A stretch of DNA of 64,000 nt from Natronococcus occultus SP4 (GTDB lineage Archaea > Halobacteriota > Halobacteria > Halobacteriales > Natrialbaceae): positions 2,161,001 through 2,225,000 of the forward strand of contig NC_019974.1 of the NCBI RefSeq assembly GCF_000328685.1, read 5' to 3'. Below, one piece after another: positions 26,855 to 35,978 of this stretch; positions within the stretch are counted from its first letter, which is position 1; each line of letters starts with the position of its first letter. The notes beneath the pieces are model-generated. The model did not search any database. It worked only from the letters and a program-made list of their open reading frames with translations, and was not told the DNA's origin. The translations under genes were made by a program, and so were the position numbers.

Positions 26855-27712
26855 GTGATCGAAGCAGTGTTGGAGTGGCTAACCAGCGTTCCAGTGGCTA
26901 TCTGGGGCAGCATCATCGCAGGCACAATGACACTGATTGGTGTTCTTCTTGGCCAATACCTGCTGGAACGTCGTCGGGAGCGTCAAAAAGAAGAGGAATT
27001 GGAAGCGTTCCGTGACGCGTTAATCGTTGAGCTGCGGGCGTACGACGATGTTCTGAAAGAGTTGTTGTACGCAAAGTACGATATGGATAAATTCAGAGAG
27101 GAAAAATACGCACTAACCGACGAGCAATACTCAGAAGTCTTTGAGTCAGATCCGCACGCCAGGCTGACAATGTACGTTTCTACAGGTAATAGTCGATCGT
27201 TTTCTGACGAAATATTCAGATCGAATGCAGACAAAATAGGTGAATTAGATACGAAGACTGCTCGGATCGTGTTGCAAGCATATGATCAGATGAGACAGCT
27301 GGATAGTGCATTGGAAAATCTCTCCGACTCCATTACCTTTGAAGAGTTGATGCTGATCGATTCAGACGTGGATTGGGAGTCTGGTGCTGGGCTAGATCCG
27401 GAGGTGATTCATCGTCGAGTAGAAGTTGAGGGGCAAATAACTCCTGCCATTCTTTCTCAAAAGTATGCGATTGGGGTCTTGGATGAGGATGAGATTACGA
27501 AAGATGATAGAGAGCTTGTCGTATTTGCGCATCAGCATAGTGATCCAAAGTCAGAGCAACAGGCAGAAACGAAGCAGTTCCTTGAATCGTATATGGATGA
27601 ATACGATCTGTCTTCACCAGCAGAGACCGTTGAACACAATCACGGTGCGAAGGAAACTGAATCGCGGAGTGTTATAGAACGTTTCCGTTCAAAGTTTAGT
27701 TGGAGCGATTGA
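26855..27712 (+). CDS. membrane-anchored coiled-coil protein, unknown function
   Basis: The product has 285 residues from a GTG start. One N-terminal membrane helix (VAIWGSIIAGTMTLIGVLLGQYL) is followed by an RRRERQKEEELEAF coiled coil and a long acidic cytosolic domain. This layout is common for phage- and plasmid-borne membrane effectors but no family is recognised. It overlaps the end of the convergent zinc-ribbon gene by 17 bases. Confidence 0.7.
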   Translation: MIEAVLEWLTSVPVAIWGSIIAGTMTLIGVLLGQYLLERRRERQKEEELEAFRDALIVELRAYDDVLKELLYAKYDMDKFREEKYALTDEQYSEVFESDPHARLTMYVSTGNSRSFSDEIFRSNADKIGELDTKTARIVLQAYDQMRQLDSALENLSDSITFEELMLIDSDVDWESGAGLDPEVIHRRVEVEGQITPAILSQKYAIGVLDEDEITKDDRELVVFAHQHSDPKSEQQAETKQFLESYMDEYDLSSPAETVEHNHGAKETESRSVIERFRSKFSWSD

Positions 27713-27998
27713 TGCGATATCCTTCACGGTGATACTCTTCAACTCCACTGCCACCGTCGGGTAGTACAGGCTTCACGCCCTCGTATTCCCGGCGACTTAA
27801 CTCGAACCGGAGTGTGTGGTCTGGCTTCACTACTTGCCGTCCACTACTATTGCAGGACTTGCATCGGTAGGTTTCCACGGCCGCGTATCCCTGGGGTGTG
27901 CGGGCGCGTGCAGTCCACCAGACTGGGCTGCTACACGACTTGCATCTCAGGAATTGGTGTTTCCGGGCGCCTCGGATGGGTTCGTTTAGTGCTTTCAT
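27696..27998 (-). CDS. zinc-ribbon protein
   Basis: The 100 residues contain two CxxC pairs (CKSCSSPVWW and YRCKSCNSSG), making one zinc ribbon, then a polar C-terminal region. It is the last of three overlapping minus-strand genes. Its ATG overlaps the previous stop as ATGA, and GGTGATCA precedes it as ribosome-binding site. Confidence 0.7.
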   Translation of the reverse strand: MKALNEPIRGARKHQFLRCKSCSSPVWWTARARTPQGYAAVETYRCKSCNSSGRQVVKPDHTLRFELSRREYEGVKPVLPDGGSGVEEYHREGYRINRSN

Positions 27999-28273
27999 TC
28001 CTGATCACCGGTCAGTTCAACCGAACCGTCACGGTGAACCAGAAGCTCGATGAATAGCTCATACTCGTCAGAGAAATCCTCTCTGAGTCTCCCTTCCTCA
28101 ACCCCGGTTGTCTCAGATACCAGTCGTCGGATGTCGGGCCGTGGAGCGTAATGGACTCTGATCGGCCAGTCAACATCCTCCACAGTCTTCTCGTTCCATT
28201 CTTCGCCACAGCCAGGGCAGTAGAACGGTTGTCTGTAATCTCCGTAACCCCAACCGCAGTTAGCGCACTTCAT
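27995..28273 (-). CDS. zinc-ribbon protein
   Basis: In this 92-residue protein MKCANCGWGYGDYRQPFYCPGCG gives two CxxC knuckles at the extreme N-terminus; the remainder (FSDEYELFIELLVHRDGSVEL) looks like a small alpha-beta domain. It overlaps both neighbours by four bases and is preceded by GGTGATCAGC. Confidence 0.7.
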   Translation of the reverse strand: MKCANCGWGYGDYRQPFYCPGCGEEWNEKTVEDVDWPIRVHYAPRPDIRRLVSETTGVEEGRLREDFSDEYELFIELLVHRDGSVELTGDQE

Positions 28274-28728
28274 TGCTGATCACCCTCGTCTTCGAGGCGG
28301 CGTGCTGCTGGTAGGATCCACGAAGGCGTTTCAACAGGCTCAGCATCTAATTCGACGTCGAACGTTTCGCGGAGTTCAGTGTGACCTTCGATGATTGTAC
28401 TGTCAGGGCGTTCAACGACTTCTTTGACGCGATCAGTACCCCAGTCCACGCTAGTGACAAATCCAAAGTCGTCGTACCTTTCTGGCAGTCGTACTGCCAT
28501 TATCACCTTACCTTCACGTGTGTAAACTTCAAAGTCAACATCGTCAGTGCCTTCCGGCGTGTCTATCCCAACCGTGATATCTGCGTCTAATTCACCCAGG
28601 AATACTGGCAGTGCAGTGTCCACTGGATTTCCTATTGTTGTGTGTAGTTCGTTTCGTAGTTCGTCGATTTCTCGTTTCATATTTCGTTCAATCTTGTCTT
28701 GTTGGTTTTGTGTCGTTTCTCTCGTCAA
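28270..28728 (-). CDS. hypothetical protein, first gene of the zinc-ribbon operon
   Basis: The product has 152 residues if the TTG at 28728 is used (GAGGTGA lies immediately before it), or 136 from the ATG at 28680. After a short charged helix (ERNMKREIDELRNELH) the sequence is strand-rich and acidic (DADITVGIDTPEGTDDVDFEVYTREGKVIMAVRLPE). No family is recognised. Overlapping stops and starts couple it to the two zinc-ribbon genes downstream. Confidence 0.6.
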   Translation of the reverse strand: MTRETTQNQQDKIERNMKREIDELRNELHTTIGNPVDTALPVFLGELDADITVGIDTPEGTDDVDFEVYTREGKVIMAVRLPERYDDFGFVTSVDWGTDRVKEVVERPDSTIIEGHTELRETFDVELDAEPVETPSWILPAARRLEDEGDQQ

Positions 28729-28760
28729 TCACCTCGTTTTGGCTTCCTGTGTCGTCGAAG

Positions 28761-28815
28761 GGCGTGCCAAAGGGAGTCGAACCCTGCACCCCGCTATGGG
28801 GTGGCCAACACACGC
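28761..28815 (-). other. tRNA-like remnant (T-arm and anticodon-like hairpin, no D-arm)
   Basis: On the minus strand there is a canonical T-arm, AGGG-TTCGACT-CCCT, preceded by a 5-bp hairpin CACCC-CATAGCG-GGGTG and partly matching acceptor strands (GCGTG/CACGC). A D-arm and U33 are missing, so this is not a working tRNA. It may be a decayed tRNA or a former attachment site. Confidence 0.35.
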
Positions 28816-28837
28816 TAACTGTTTTGACAAACGGTTC

Positions 28838-30220
28838 TCAGTGACAGTGCGTTCTATTCCGTTCAACGTCTCCCTCCGGGGTAGCGTAGTACGTCACGTG
28901 ATCAATGTCGCACTCAGCTGCACTACCATCACACATCGTAGTTTCTGTCACGATCTCCAGCCGTTCACCCGTCTGCTCAGCCTGCTCGAACGCTTCCAAC
29001 ACTTCGTCTGCCGTTGCACCACCAACAGAGCGTACACCAGGGTACTGCTCGCACACTTCGCTCCAACGCTCTGCCTCCCGATCCTCAGCTTCCTTCTCCT
29101 CGACTCGTTCCGCGACTCGCTCTTCCAGTTCCTCAGCAGTGAACACATCACCTTCAGAGAACCCGTCTTCATCGCTTACGTCGGGATATCCATCTGCAGC
29201 TCCGTACTCATCAATCAATGAATCGATGAGTCGTTCTTCGCTATGCGTCAGGTACACGTCCATTTTGTTCGCCTTCAACACGGGGTTTTCGTGGTGGTAT
29301 TTGGTACGCCATCCGGTAGTGTACTCGTGTTTTTCGACGCGCATACACAGTGGTTGGTTTTCTACCCATTCAGCTGCTGACTCTTTCCATTCGTCGTACT
29401 CGTCGGAAATAGACTGTACGCGTCTGTAAACGTCATCTGGGATTTTGATGCACGCTACTTGACGTTCACCGTCTATGGGGACTGTGTCGCACGTTTCGAG
29501 TATCTTCCCGTACTCGTCGTCGTCTTTGAGTTTTACCCTGTTAGCGAACTCGTGTTTTCCAGTAGACGTTACTCTGATCCTGTTTCCGTGGTGTTCGATG
29601 TCTACTGTGTACCCGTCTTTTTCGACTGTCAGTTCTACCGTTTCTGGTGGTTCTTCGGGGTAGTCGTCTGCAGTAACGCTCTCAAACTCGGGTTCTTCTC
29701 CTCCGTCAGTCATCACAACAGTTTCAGCAGATCCTGATTCAGCGTCCACAGATGGTACTTCGCTGATCTGCACAATACGGCCGTCGCACATCTTCACACT
29801 GTCACGCAGTTCTCCATCATCATCGAGGAGTTGGCTGGCGTAGACTGTGATGCCGTCTACTTCGTACGTTTCATCGTTTGCGACTGCTTCACGTGCTTCA
29901 TTTTCGGAGACTTCGATTACTCGTGCGTTCTCTTCCCCACCATCTTCTTCTTCTTCGTCGAAGGAGACTTCGAGTTCCTCAACGAGTTCCCGTACTTCAA
30001 TGGGAGATGCTGCGGGCGTTGTGATGTCGCCGTCACGGGTTACGTCGCACGTCCAGGTGTGGGTGTGTGTGATTTCGTGTTCTTCGTTGTTCCAGCTGTC
30101 GTATTCTCGTACGTTTTCTCGCACTTCGATGGTTACGGTGTTGTTCGCGATCGTCACTTCAGCGACTTCTAGGTCTTCAGTTAGGGCGGCAAGGTCGATG
30201 TCGTTATTGTTTGCTGACAT
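28838..30220 (-). CDS. large acidic hypothetical protein
   Basis: This 460-residue protein has no signal or TM helix. It has strand-rich repeats in the N-terminal half, each starting with short hydrophobic strands (VTIANNTVTIEV; VELTVEKDGYTVDIEHHGNRIRV), and a C-terminal Glu/Arg coiled coil (ELEERVAERVEEKEAEDREAERW) followed by a helical hairpin. A TATA box (TTTAAGTAAAA, minus strand, 30241-30251) lies 21-31 nt before the ATG. I do not recognise it. Confidence 0.65.
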   Translation of the reverse strand: MSANNNDIDLAALTEDLEVAEVTIANNTVTIEVRENVREYDSWNNEEHEITHTHTWTCDVTRDGDITTPAASPIEVRELVEELEVSFDEEEEDGGEENARVIEVSENEAREAVANDETYEVDGITVYASQLLDDDGELRDSVKMCDGRIVQISEVPSVDAESGSAETVVMTDGGEEPEFESVTADDYPEEPPETVELTVEKDGYTVDIEHHGNRIRVTSTGKHEFANRVKLKDDDEYGKILETCDTVPIDGERQVACIKIPDDVYRRVQSISDEYDEWKESAAEWVENQPLCMRVEKHEYTTGWRTKYHHENPVLKANKMDVYLTHSEERLIDSLIDEYGAADGYPDVSDEDGFSEGDVFTAEELEERVAERVEEKEAEDREAERWSEVCEQYPGVRSVGGATADEVLEAFEQAEQTGERLEIVTETTMCDGSAAECDIDHVTYYATPEGDVERNRTHCH

Positions 30221-30287
30221 CAATAATTAGTAAGATAGGGTTTTACTTAAACCCCTCGCTAAACAAGGTTGTTTGAGTGAGGGTGTG

Positions 30288-30701
30288 TTAATTCACACCA
30301 ACTTCATCCAACAACCCATCCACAACATCATCCGCAACCTGCTCAAAATCACCCTCTGCAACCATCACATCGATCACATCCCTGGGGTCTCTATCATTTT
30401 CAGCCATCTCAAACTTCACGTACGGGATTAATTCGAATACGAGATTATCAACACTGATCTCCCCCGATTTATCAACGAACGTGAAATTATCGTGTTCGTA
30501 ATTAGTACACCATACCACGTACTCTTCCCCGGAATCGTACACGATGAGGTATGGTCGGTAATGGGGTTGATGGAACCCTGGCCGATCTCCGACTGCTATC
30601 GTCAACAGGTTCGTTAGACCCGACTCGTCTCCTTGCATTATTTGTTTAGCTATTCTCGCTTGTCGTTCAGATTTTTCATCGTTGGTGTTTTCTGGCACCA
30701 C
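30288..30701 (-). CDS. hypothetical protein
   Basis: The 137 residues have a charged N-terminal helix (NTNDEKSERQARIAKQIMQGD), a central beta region (YRPYLIVYDSGEEYVVWCTNYEHDNFTFV) and an acidic C-terminal helix. GTG 30701 or 30698 starts it, with a TTTTTATT box (minus strand, 30722-30729) at leaderless distance. It is divergent from the winged-helix gene at 30809, which may control it. Confidence 0.6.
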   Translation of the reverse strand: MVPENTNDEKSERQARIAKQIMQGDESGLTNLLTIAVGDRPGFHQPHYRPYLIVYDSGEEYVVWCTNYEHDNFTFVDKSGEISVDNLVFELIPYVKFEMAENDRDPRDVIDVMVAEGDFEQVADDVVDGLLDEVGVN

Positions 30702-30808
30702 AATTGGTTAGACCAGGGTAGAATAAAAACCCATTGACTGCCAAGGTTAACTATGTAATGTTTAGTTGAGAAGGGCTTAAGTCTCGTGCGTACGTACAAT
30801 AAAATACA
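30702..30808. promoter_or_regulatory. divergent control region with GTACGTAC operator candidate
   Basis: It contains the minus-strand TATA at 30722-30729, a plus-strand TATA CTTAAG at 30776-30781 and the palindrome GTACGTAC at 30790-30797, between the TATA box and the GTG of the winged-helix gene. That position fits repression. Confidence 0.5.
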
Positions 30809-31036
30809 GTGATAGAGACAGAAATACACCTTACCCGAACTGACGAAAAAATAATCACCGAAATACGATCGAACGGCCGTGCAACAGTATCACTAATCGC
30901 AGATATCATCGACAGGCACGATCAACACGTACGCGAACGTGTGCAGCGGTTGGAAGAGCACGGTGTGCTGGTTAATGTTGCACCATATCTGTATGACACG
31001 CCAGAGCAAGCGCAAGAGTATCTGCCGGAGGAATAA
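30809..31036 (+). CDS. small winged-helix DNA-binding protein
   Basis: The 75-residue protein is almost entirely a winged helix: TRTDEKIITEIRSNGRATVSLIADII, then RHDQHVRERVQRLEEHGVLVNVAPYLYDT. Small regulators of this kind control lysogeny-like states in haloarchaeal viruses and plasmids. The GTG start is supported by a TATA box 28-33 nt upstream. The GTACGTAC palindrome next to its start is a candidate operator for its own product. Confidence 0.8.
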   Translation: MIETEIHLTRTDEKIITEIRSNGRATVSLIADIIDRHDQHVRERVQRLEEHGVLVNVAPYLYDTPEQAQEYLPEE

Positions 31037-31050
31037 CACCAACACTACGT

Positions 31051-31161
31051 ATGACAGACGAAACAGAATCAGAATCTGAATGGGTAGTGTCAATAGAGGA
31101 TATGATCGCTGGCGACTACCACACGTTGGACGACGCTGATGAGGAACTAGAATCGCTGTAA
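31051..31161 (+). CDS. 36-aa acidic microprotein downstream of the winged-helix gene
   Basis: MTDETESESEWVVSIEDMIA and a further 16 residues form a complete frame 14 bases after the winged-helix gene on the same strand. Acidic composition and tight spacing suggest a real small gene; no domain is known. Bases 31162-31334 hold nothing identifiable. Confidence 0.45.
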   Translation: MTDETESESEWVVSIEDMIAGDYHTLDDADEELESL

Positions 31162-31334
31162 GGGAAGTGGGGCCGCAAACTGCAACTGCACTGCACTGTG
31201 AACCGATGAGTCAATCGTGATGTGGTCTTTTTCCAGTGCGTGCCTTGTCACCTCACAATCACTAATAGTACGAGATGTTACTTGAATGCCGGCACGGAAG
31301 GCTGCACGGTTCAAACCGTTGGAAGACCTTCTCG

Positions 31335-32654
31335 TTAGTTTGTACTCGTCCCAGCTGCCTCCTCTTGCGGTTCTACAGATGCCTCATCCAGTTGTTGTTG
31401 TTCATCATCATTCGCTACAGCGTTTTGCTCAATGGTATCCCACGACATAAACCGGTAGCGAGACGTATCGACGTAGTCAGAATTGAATTCAAAAGCAAGC
31501 CATTTCCGTCCCATCTGCTGAGCTACCTGTCCTGTAGTGTTACTCCCGGAGAAAATATCAAGCACAACATCACCAGGTTCAGTTACGAAGTCGATGAAGA
31601 ACTCTGGGAATTCTCTCGGGAAGCGAGCAGGATGGATATCATCCTCCCGGTCGTGTAGTTTACAAGCCTTCAAATACTTTGTATTCGATCGAGTGTTGGG
31701 TATTTCCCGCACCTCGTCCTCTAAGTAGGGATTGACGGCGACTTCAGCCAGCTCCTCAACGAGGTCATTTTCAATAGCAACTTTCATCAGTTCTCGTGGA
31801 ACCTCTACGTTCTCTAGATTATAATACATATCTTCTGACATCCCGGCTTCTTTCAACACATCCCAGAAATTTGGCCTAATGGCGCCATCTTTCTTTTCCG
31901 GATCGTCGAACTTATCGCTGATATCGTGTTCACTCGGGCGTAGTCGAGATTTATACCCGTTTTCCATTAGACTCTTTTGCGAATCAGAGTAGGGCTTCAA
32001 CACGTTTCGATTGTCTGGCTTCTCTCGGCCTTCGCCTTTCGTGAACCACCAAACGTGGTCTACCGCGTCTTTAAGTCGGATACGTTCAATGGTAACCCAC
32101 TGTGCAGGAGTTGGGAGTTTGGCTGGGTTATACCAGTAGAGATCCTGTGCGAGGTTGAATTTGCTGTCCCACTTAGTGGCCATCTTTCCATCTTCGTCAG
32201 CAAGTTCGAGTAGAAGTTTGAAATGATAGAGCGATCGAACTGGCTTCCCTTTCTCCCATCCACCACCAATATCGACGACAAAGCTCCCCTCATCGTCAAG
32301 AACACGATAGACTTCTTTAGCGAACTCGAGGAACCATTCGTTATAGTCTTCAGGATCCTCGTTCCCGTACTGCTTCTTGTTTCGCAACCCGAACGGAGGG
32401 GACGTGACGACGAGATCAACACTTTCATCTGGGAGTTCATCAAGAAGTTCTCGACTATCACCACAGTAGGACGCCCCCTGGACGGGCCTGTTGGGTTCGG
32501 GATAGGCGGTATCTTCGCGAACAAGGTCTCCCTCTACACCAGCTACGGTGATGTATTCTGGATCGACCGACATCAGGTCAGTTACATCCCTTGGCTCTTT
32601 ACCATCCAGGATTTTGTATATCGCGTCCATCGAAGCCCCATCGTTAGAGTTCAT
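31335..32654 (-). CDS. beta-class DNA methyltransferase (N4-cytosine or N6-adenine)
   Basis: This 439-residue enzyme transfers a methyl group from SAM to DNA. The catalytic motif IV TSPPFG (84-89) comes before the SAM-binding motif I DIFSGSNTTG (366-375), which is the beta-class order; SPPF is commoner in N4-cytosine enzymes. The long middle part would hold the target-recognition region. It is the last gene of a three-gene minus-strand set with a GHKL ATPase and an RHH/winged-helix protein, and no classical restriction endonuclease lies beside it. Confidence 0.9.
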   Translation of the reverse strand: MNSNDGASMDAIYKILDGKEPRDVTDLMSVDPEYITVAGVEGDLVREDTAYPEPNRPVQGASYCGDSRELLDELPDESVDLVVTSPPFGLRNKKQYGNEDPEDYNEWFLEFAKEVYRVLDDEGSFVVDIGGGWEKGKPVRSLYHFKLLLELADEDGKMATKWDSKFNLAQDLYWYNPAKLPTPAQWVTIERIRLKDAVDHVWWFTKGEGREKPDNRNVLKPYSDSQKSLMENGYKSRLRPSEHDISDKFDDPEKKDGAIRPNFWDVLKEAGMSEDMYYNLENVEVPRELMKVAIENDLVEELAEVAVNPYLEDEVREIPNTRSNTKYLKACKLHDREDDIHPARFPREFPEFFIDFVTEPGDVVLDIFSGSNTTGQVAQQMGRKWLAFEFNSDYVDTSRYRFMSWDTIEQNAVANDDEQQQLDEASVEPQEEAAGTSTN

Positions 32655-32745
32655 CTTAGATATGGAATCGATGCAGCTCTCGCTACTTAAATGATAAGCA
32701 ATGAGTTTGCAGTGGCCAACTATGTGGGATTATCCGGAAGAAAAG

Positions 32746-33777
32746 TCAAGCGGTGGGTTTTGTCGGCCCATTAAGGAACTCGCCAGGTGGAATGGTAGGT
32801 ATGTACACACCTCTCTTCGAGCCGCGGTCAAGAATTCCCAGTTCTACCATCCGGCTCAACACCCCCGCGATGTGTGAACGAACACGTTCCTCAGACGCAT
32901 CTTCATCGAGTTCACCCTCTTCTTTAAGATACTCTCCGAACTCATCCAACCAGTTTGTATATGTCTTGTTTCCATCATCTGGCAGAGTGGAGTAGACGAA
33001 TTCCATCAAACGGTACTCTGCGGGAAGTTCTGATTCGATATGAGTGACAAGGAACTCACGTTCTTCTCGGCTAAGTGAGGGTGAATCTGGGCCGTTTCCT
33101 AGTAGAGGATTTTCATACTGAAGCAGCTCCTTCCCCGCCGGCGTGAGTTGCATTAGACACTTCTCCTCGTCGATCGGTTCGTACGCGATGAATCCAAGCG
33201 AGTGAGGGAACGACTTCGGAGCCAAGTCCCGCTTGCGGATCTTCCCTACAAAATGATCGAGGTAGCGTTTCTCACTGTACTCTGGATTCTTAACGTCCTT
33301 CTTGGGAAGACCGGTTGATTTCCGGTTCTTCTTCTTTACGTTGTTAGTTTCTTCCCAGTCAACAATAGCGTCTCTAAGCGGTTCGATCTTTTCAACGATA
33401 TGATCGCGGAATTCGTCGAGAACAGCAGGCTCACCCGTCTCGGCAGTTACCTCAGCGAGTTCGACCAAGACAGGGAACAGGGGAAAGAACCGGTAGTATT
33501 GCTGAAACAGTAGTTCGTTCTCCCTATTCATTTCGTGAGGTGAGCTAACTGGCGGATTATCCGGGATAGAGTATCCCCACGCGTATCCTCCGTCAGATTT
33601 TTTGTTGGTTTGTACATCTGGTGAAGGAGATGTTTGCTCCTCATCTGCTCTCTCAATATTGAGCTGGTTCTGTACGGCGACTCGGATGAACTGATCGACA
33701 TCTCGGTATTTTCCGTCTCTGACTACCTCTTCGATGCGATCATACGTATCCGGGTCGATATCCGAGAATACTCTCAT
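32746..33777 (-). CDS. RHH/winged-helix DNA-binding protein of the GHKL-methyltransferase island
   Basis: The product has 343 residues. The start (MRVFSDIDPDTYDRIEEVVR...YRDVDQFIRVAVQNQL) looks like a ribbon-helix-helix domain. The C-terminal third (EERVRSHIAGVLSRMVELGILDRGSKRGVYI) looks like a winged helix, and QLTPAGKELLQYENPLL suggests another. Its ATG overlaps the ATPase stop as TAATG, so translation is coupled. A specificity or effector subunit is plausible; no nuclease motif is visible to me. Confidence 0.7.
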   Translation of the reverse strand: MRVFSDIDPDTYDRIEEVVRDGKYRDVDQFIRVAVQNQLNIERADEEQTSPSPDVQTNKKSDGGYAWGYSIPDNPPVSSPHEMNRENELLFQQYYRFFPLFPVLVELAEVTAETGEPAVLDEFRDHIVEKIEPLRDAIVDWEETNNVKKKNRKSTGLPKKDVKNPEYSEKRYLDHFVGKIRKRDLAPKSFPHSLGFIAYEPIDEEKCLMQLTPAGKELLQYENPLLGNGPDSPSLSREEREFLVTHIESELPAEYRLMEFVYSTLPDDGNKTYTNWLDEFGEYLKEEGELDEDASEERVRSHIAGVLSRMVELGILDRGSKRGVYIPTIPPGEFLNGPTKPTA

Positions 33778-35978
33778 TACATTACCTCAGGGGTCATCCC
33801 GTCCACTATTTGCCTCATTAGTACTTTGGCGACGCGGTTCTGTTCTTGTTTCACGTATGTTTCGTCGATATCGGCATCCACTTCTTGAGCTTCGGTCTCT
33901 CGCATCACCTCATAGTACGCCATATAACCGGTGTACTCGCTTTTGCGTTGTCTGGCGGTGTCCTCAGTGGGGATATCTTCAAGAACCGGCTCAATGTTTT
34001 CGTTGAACATAGAGACGTATACTCGTCCTGTATCTCCTTCATCGGGATGGAACTCAACAACGTCTGTTTCGTCCCATCCGAGAGAATTGTTATTCTCTGT
34101 TACCTGTGTGATTTCCGGGGATTGGAGTTCACCAGCTCCGCCGGTTGACGTGGTTTTTGGTGGTTCAACGATCTCGAGATCTCGTTCGTCCTCGAACCGT
34201 CCGTCTTCCCATTCGACGACAGCAGTAATCACTCCAGACTCACCAATCTCTGCGTTTTCGTCTACCTTCGCGTAGATGTATTTCCGCCCGTCCTCTAACG
34301 TTGTTTCTCGGTTATAGGTGAGACCATCGACATCACTCAAATCGAGAGTGATTTCACCTCGTTCGAGTTCTTCGAACTTCCAGTCCGCATCAACTTCGAT
34401 CTTTACTCGAACTGTACGACCTTGCTTGGCTGGGATCGGAGTCTGTTTATTGATGATTTTGACGTAGGTGGGATAATCGTGCAGCTCCTCGGGGCCTTCA
34501 TCCTCTTCACCATCTCCACCCTCATAGACTGGTTCCTCTTCTTCCTCGTCACCTCCTTCTGCTGGTGCTTCTTCCTCGTCACCTTCCTTTGGATTTTGTA
34601 GCAGATCCGCGAGCAAATCTTTCGCTCGTTCCTCCTGCTCCGAGGAAGTCTCGCGGATGGCTTTATGCTTGTAGTTTTCGTTCAGGGCATCGAGTTGGTC
34701 GTCTTCTGCTAACGCCTCGATTACCTTCCGACGGATCACGCGCCCCTGATCACTGTCGGCCATACTCTCCCTGTCTGATGTGAACGCACGTTTTCCGGAG
34801 TGTGATAGATCTTCGCAGTTTACTTCGACAATGATCCTATCTTTGAGGAAGTTGAACCCAGTACCGTCCTTGAAGTATCGTTTAGTCTCCGTATGATGCC
34901 GCTGACCATCTAATGTGAACACAATGGGTTCAGTCGGATCAGCGAACTGCTCGACTGCACTTCGATCATTCAGCACCCAATATTTGATGCGAAGCGCACC
35001 ATATTCACCGAGATCAACTCGACGGAAATCTCGAGATTTATCAACGTATTTAGAAGGTTTATCGAGTCGGTATCGACTCCCCACGACAGTTCGGCGTTTC
35101 GGCTTGTCATTATAGCCCTTGAAACGCTCGACTCGACGATCTTCAAGCATAAATGGGAAGATCGAACCGAACATCGTTCGGTGAAGCACTGTGTAGAGAT
35201 TGCCAGCGCCAGCGGACAGACTGTTCTTAAAATTGGTTGCGTCGTACTCGATAAGACGAACGATTGAACCGCTCAAGTCGTCGACTTCAGATTCGGGAAT
35301 GGAGGGGATATCTCCGTTGGGAAGGACGCAGTACTCATAAACACCTAAACTGTACTCCTCGTCGCCACTGGTTCGCTCATTGTACCGAACAATTGACCAG
35401 CCAACATCTCCTCCGTCACAATGCCGTGAGATGATAATGGCGTATTCGCAGAACGCGAAAGTCGATGATCCACCCTGTCCATATTTCCCGATCAAGTAGG
35501 GCTTCGTCAGTTTGGTGTTTCGGTCTAGGCTGAGGAAAGTGTCCTCGAAGTCTTGTGGTTGTTGACCAATCCCTTGGTCTGAAATCTCGATAACCGGCCT
35601 GTTTGGCTTACTGTTTTCCTCAATTGCGACGTTGATATTGGAATCTGCAGTGTCCTTTACCCAATGCGGGGACATATCATTGTAACCAGCCTTCGAGAGG
35701 CCGAATACCTCTGTGACTGCTTCCCGAGGGGACGAAGCAGAGTCCACTTTGTTTTCGTGGACGGCTCGTTCGAGACAGGCGTCGATGGCATTGGTGACCC
35801 GCTCATTTAGCGCGTTGGCGGGGTCTTTTACCATATGCACGGAGTTTTCGTTGGTATCCCGTCCTCCGAGGTGTTTCCATTCGAGATCGTGTTGCTCGAG
35901 AAAATCCTCGACTTGCTCTGAGGTCTTGAGTGACTTTAGCTCGTTAAGCAGACCGACGTTGAGTTTCGCCTGTCTCAT
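33777..35978 (-). CDS. GHKL (MORC/MutL/Hsp90-like) ATPase
   Basis: This 733-residue protein has a GHKL ATP-binding fold at its N-terminus: N-box NALNERVTNAIDACLE (Glu59, Asn63, Asp66), G1 box ISDQGIGQ (Asp134, Gly136, Gly138) and G2 box GKYGQGG (164-170). A transducer-like middle follows, then a very acidic linker (about 490-530) and a beta-sandwich-like C-terminus. MORC/MutL-type ATPases have been proposed as parts of restriction-modification systems. The start is ATG 35978, and it heads the three-gene operon. Confidence 0.88.
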   Translation of the reverse strand: MRQAKLNVGLLNELKSLKTSEQVEDFLEQHDLEWKHLGGRDTNENSVHMVKDPANALNERVTNAIDACLERAVHENKVDSASSPREAVTEVFGLSKAGYNDMSPHWVKDTADSNINVAIEENSKPNRPVIEISDQGIGQQPQDFEDTFLSLDRNTKLTKPYLIGKYGQGGSSTFAFCEYAIIISRHCDGGDVGWSIVRYNERTSGDEEYSLGVYEYCVLPNGDIPSIPESEVDDLSGSIVRLIEYDATNFKNSLSAGAGNLYTVLHRTMFGSIFPFMLEDRRVERFKGYNDKPKRRTVVGSRYRLDKPSKYVDKSRDFRRVDLGEYGALRIKYWVLNDRSAVEQFADPTEPIVFTLDGQRHHTETKRYFKDGTGFNFLKDRIIVEVNCEDLSHSGKRAFTSDRESMADSDQGRVIRRKVIEALAEDDQLDALNENYKHKAIRETSSEQEERAKDLLADLLQNPKEGDEEEAPAEGGDEEEEEPVYEGGDGEEDEGPEELHDYPTYVKIINKQTPIPAKQGRTVRVKIEVDADWKFEELERGEITLDLSDVDGLTYNRETTLEDGRKYIYAKVDENAEIGESGVITAVVEWEDGRFEDERDLEIVEPPKTTSTGGAGELQSPEITQVTENNNSLGWDETDVVEFHPDEGDTGRVYVSMFNENIEPVLEDIPTEDTARQRKSEYTGYMAYYEVMRETEAQEVDADIDETYVKQEQNRVAKVLMRQIVDGMTPEVM

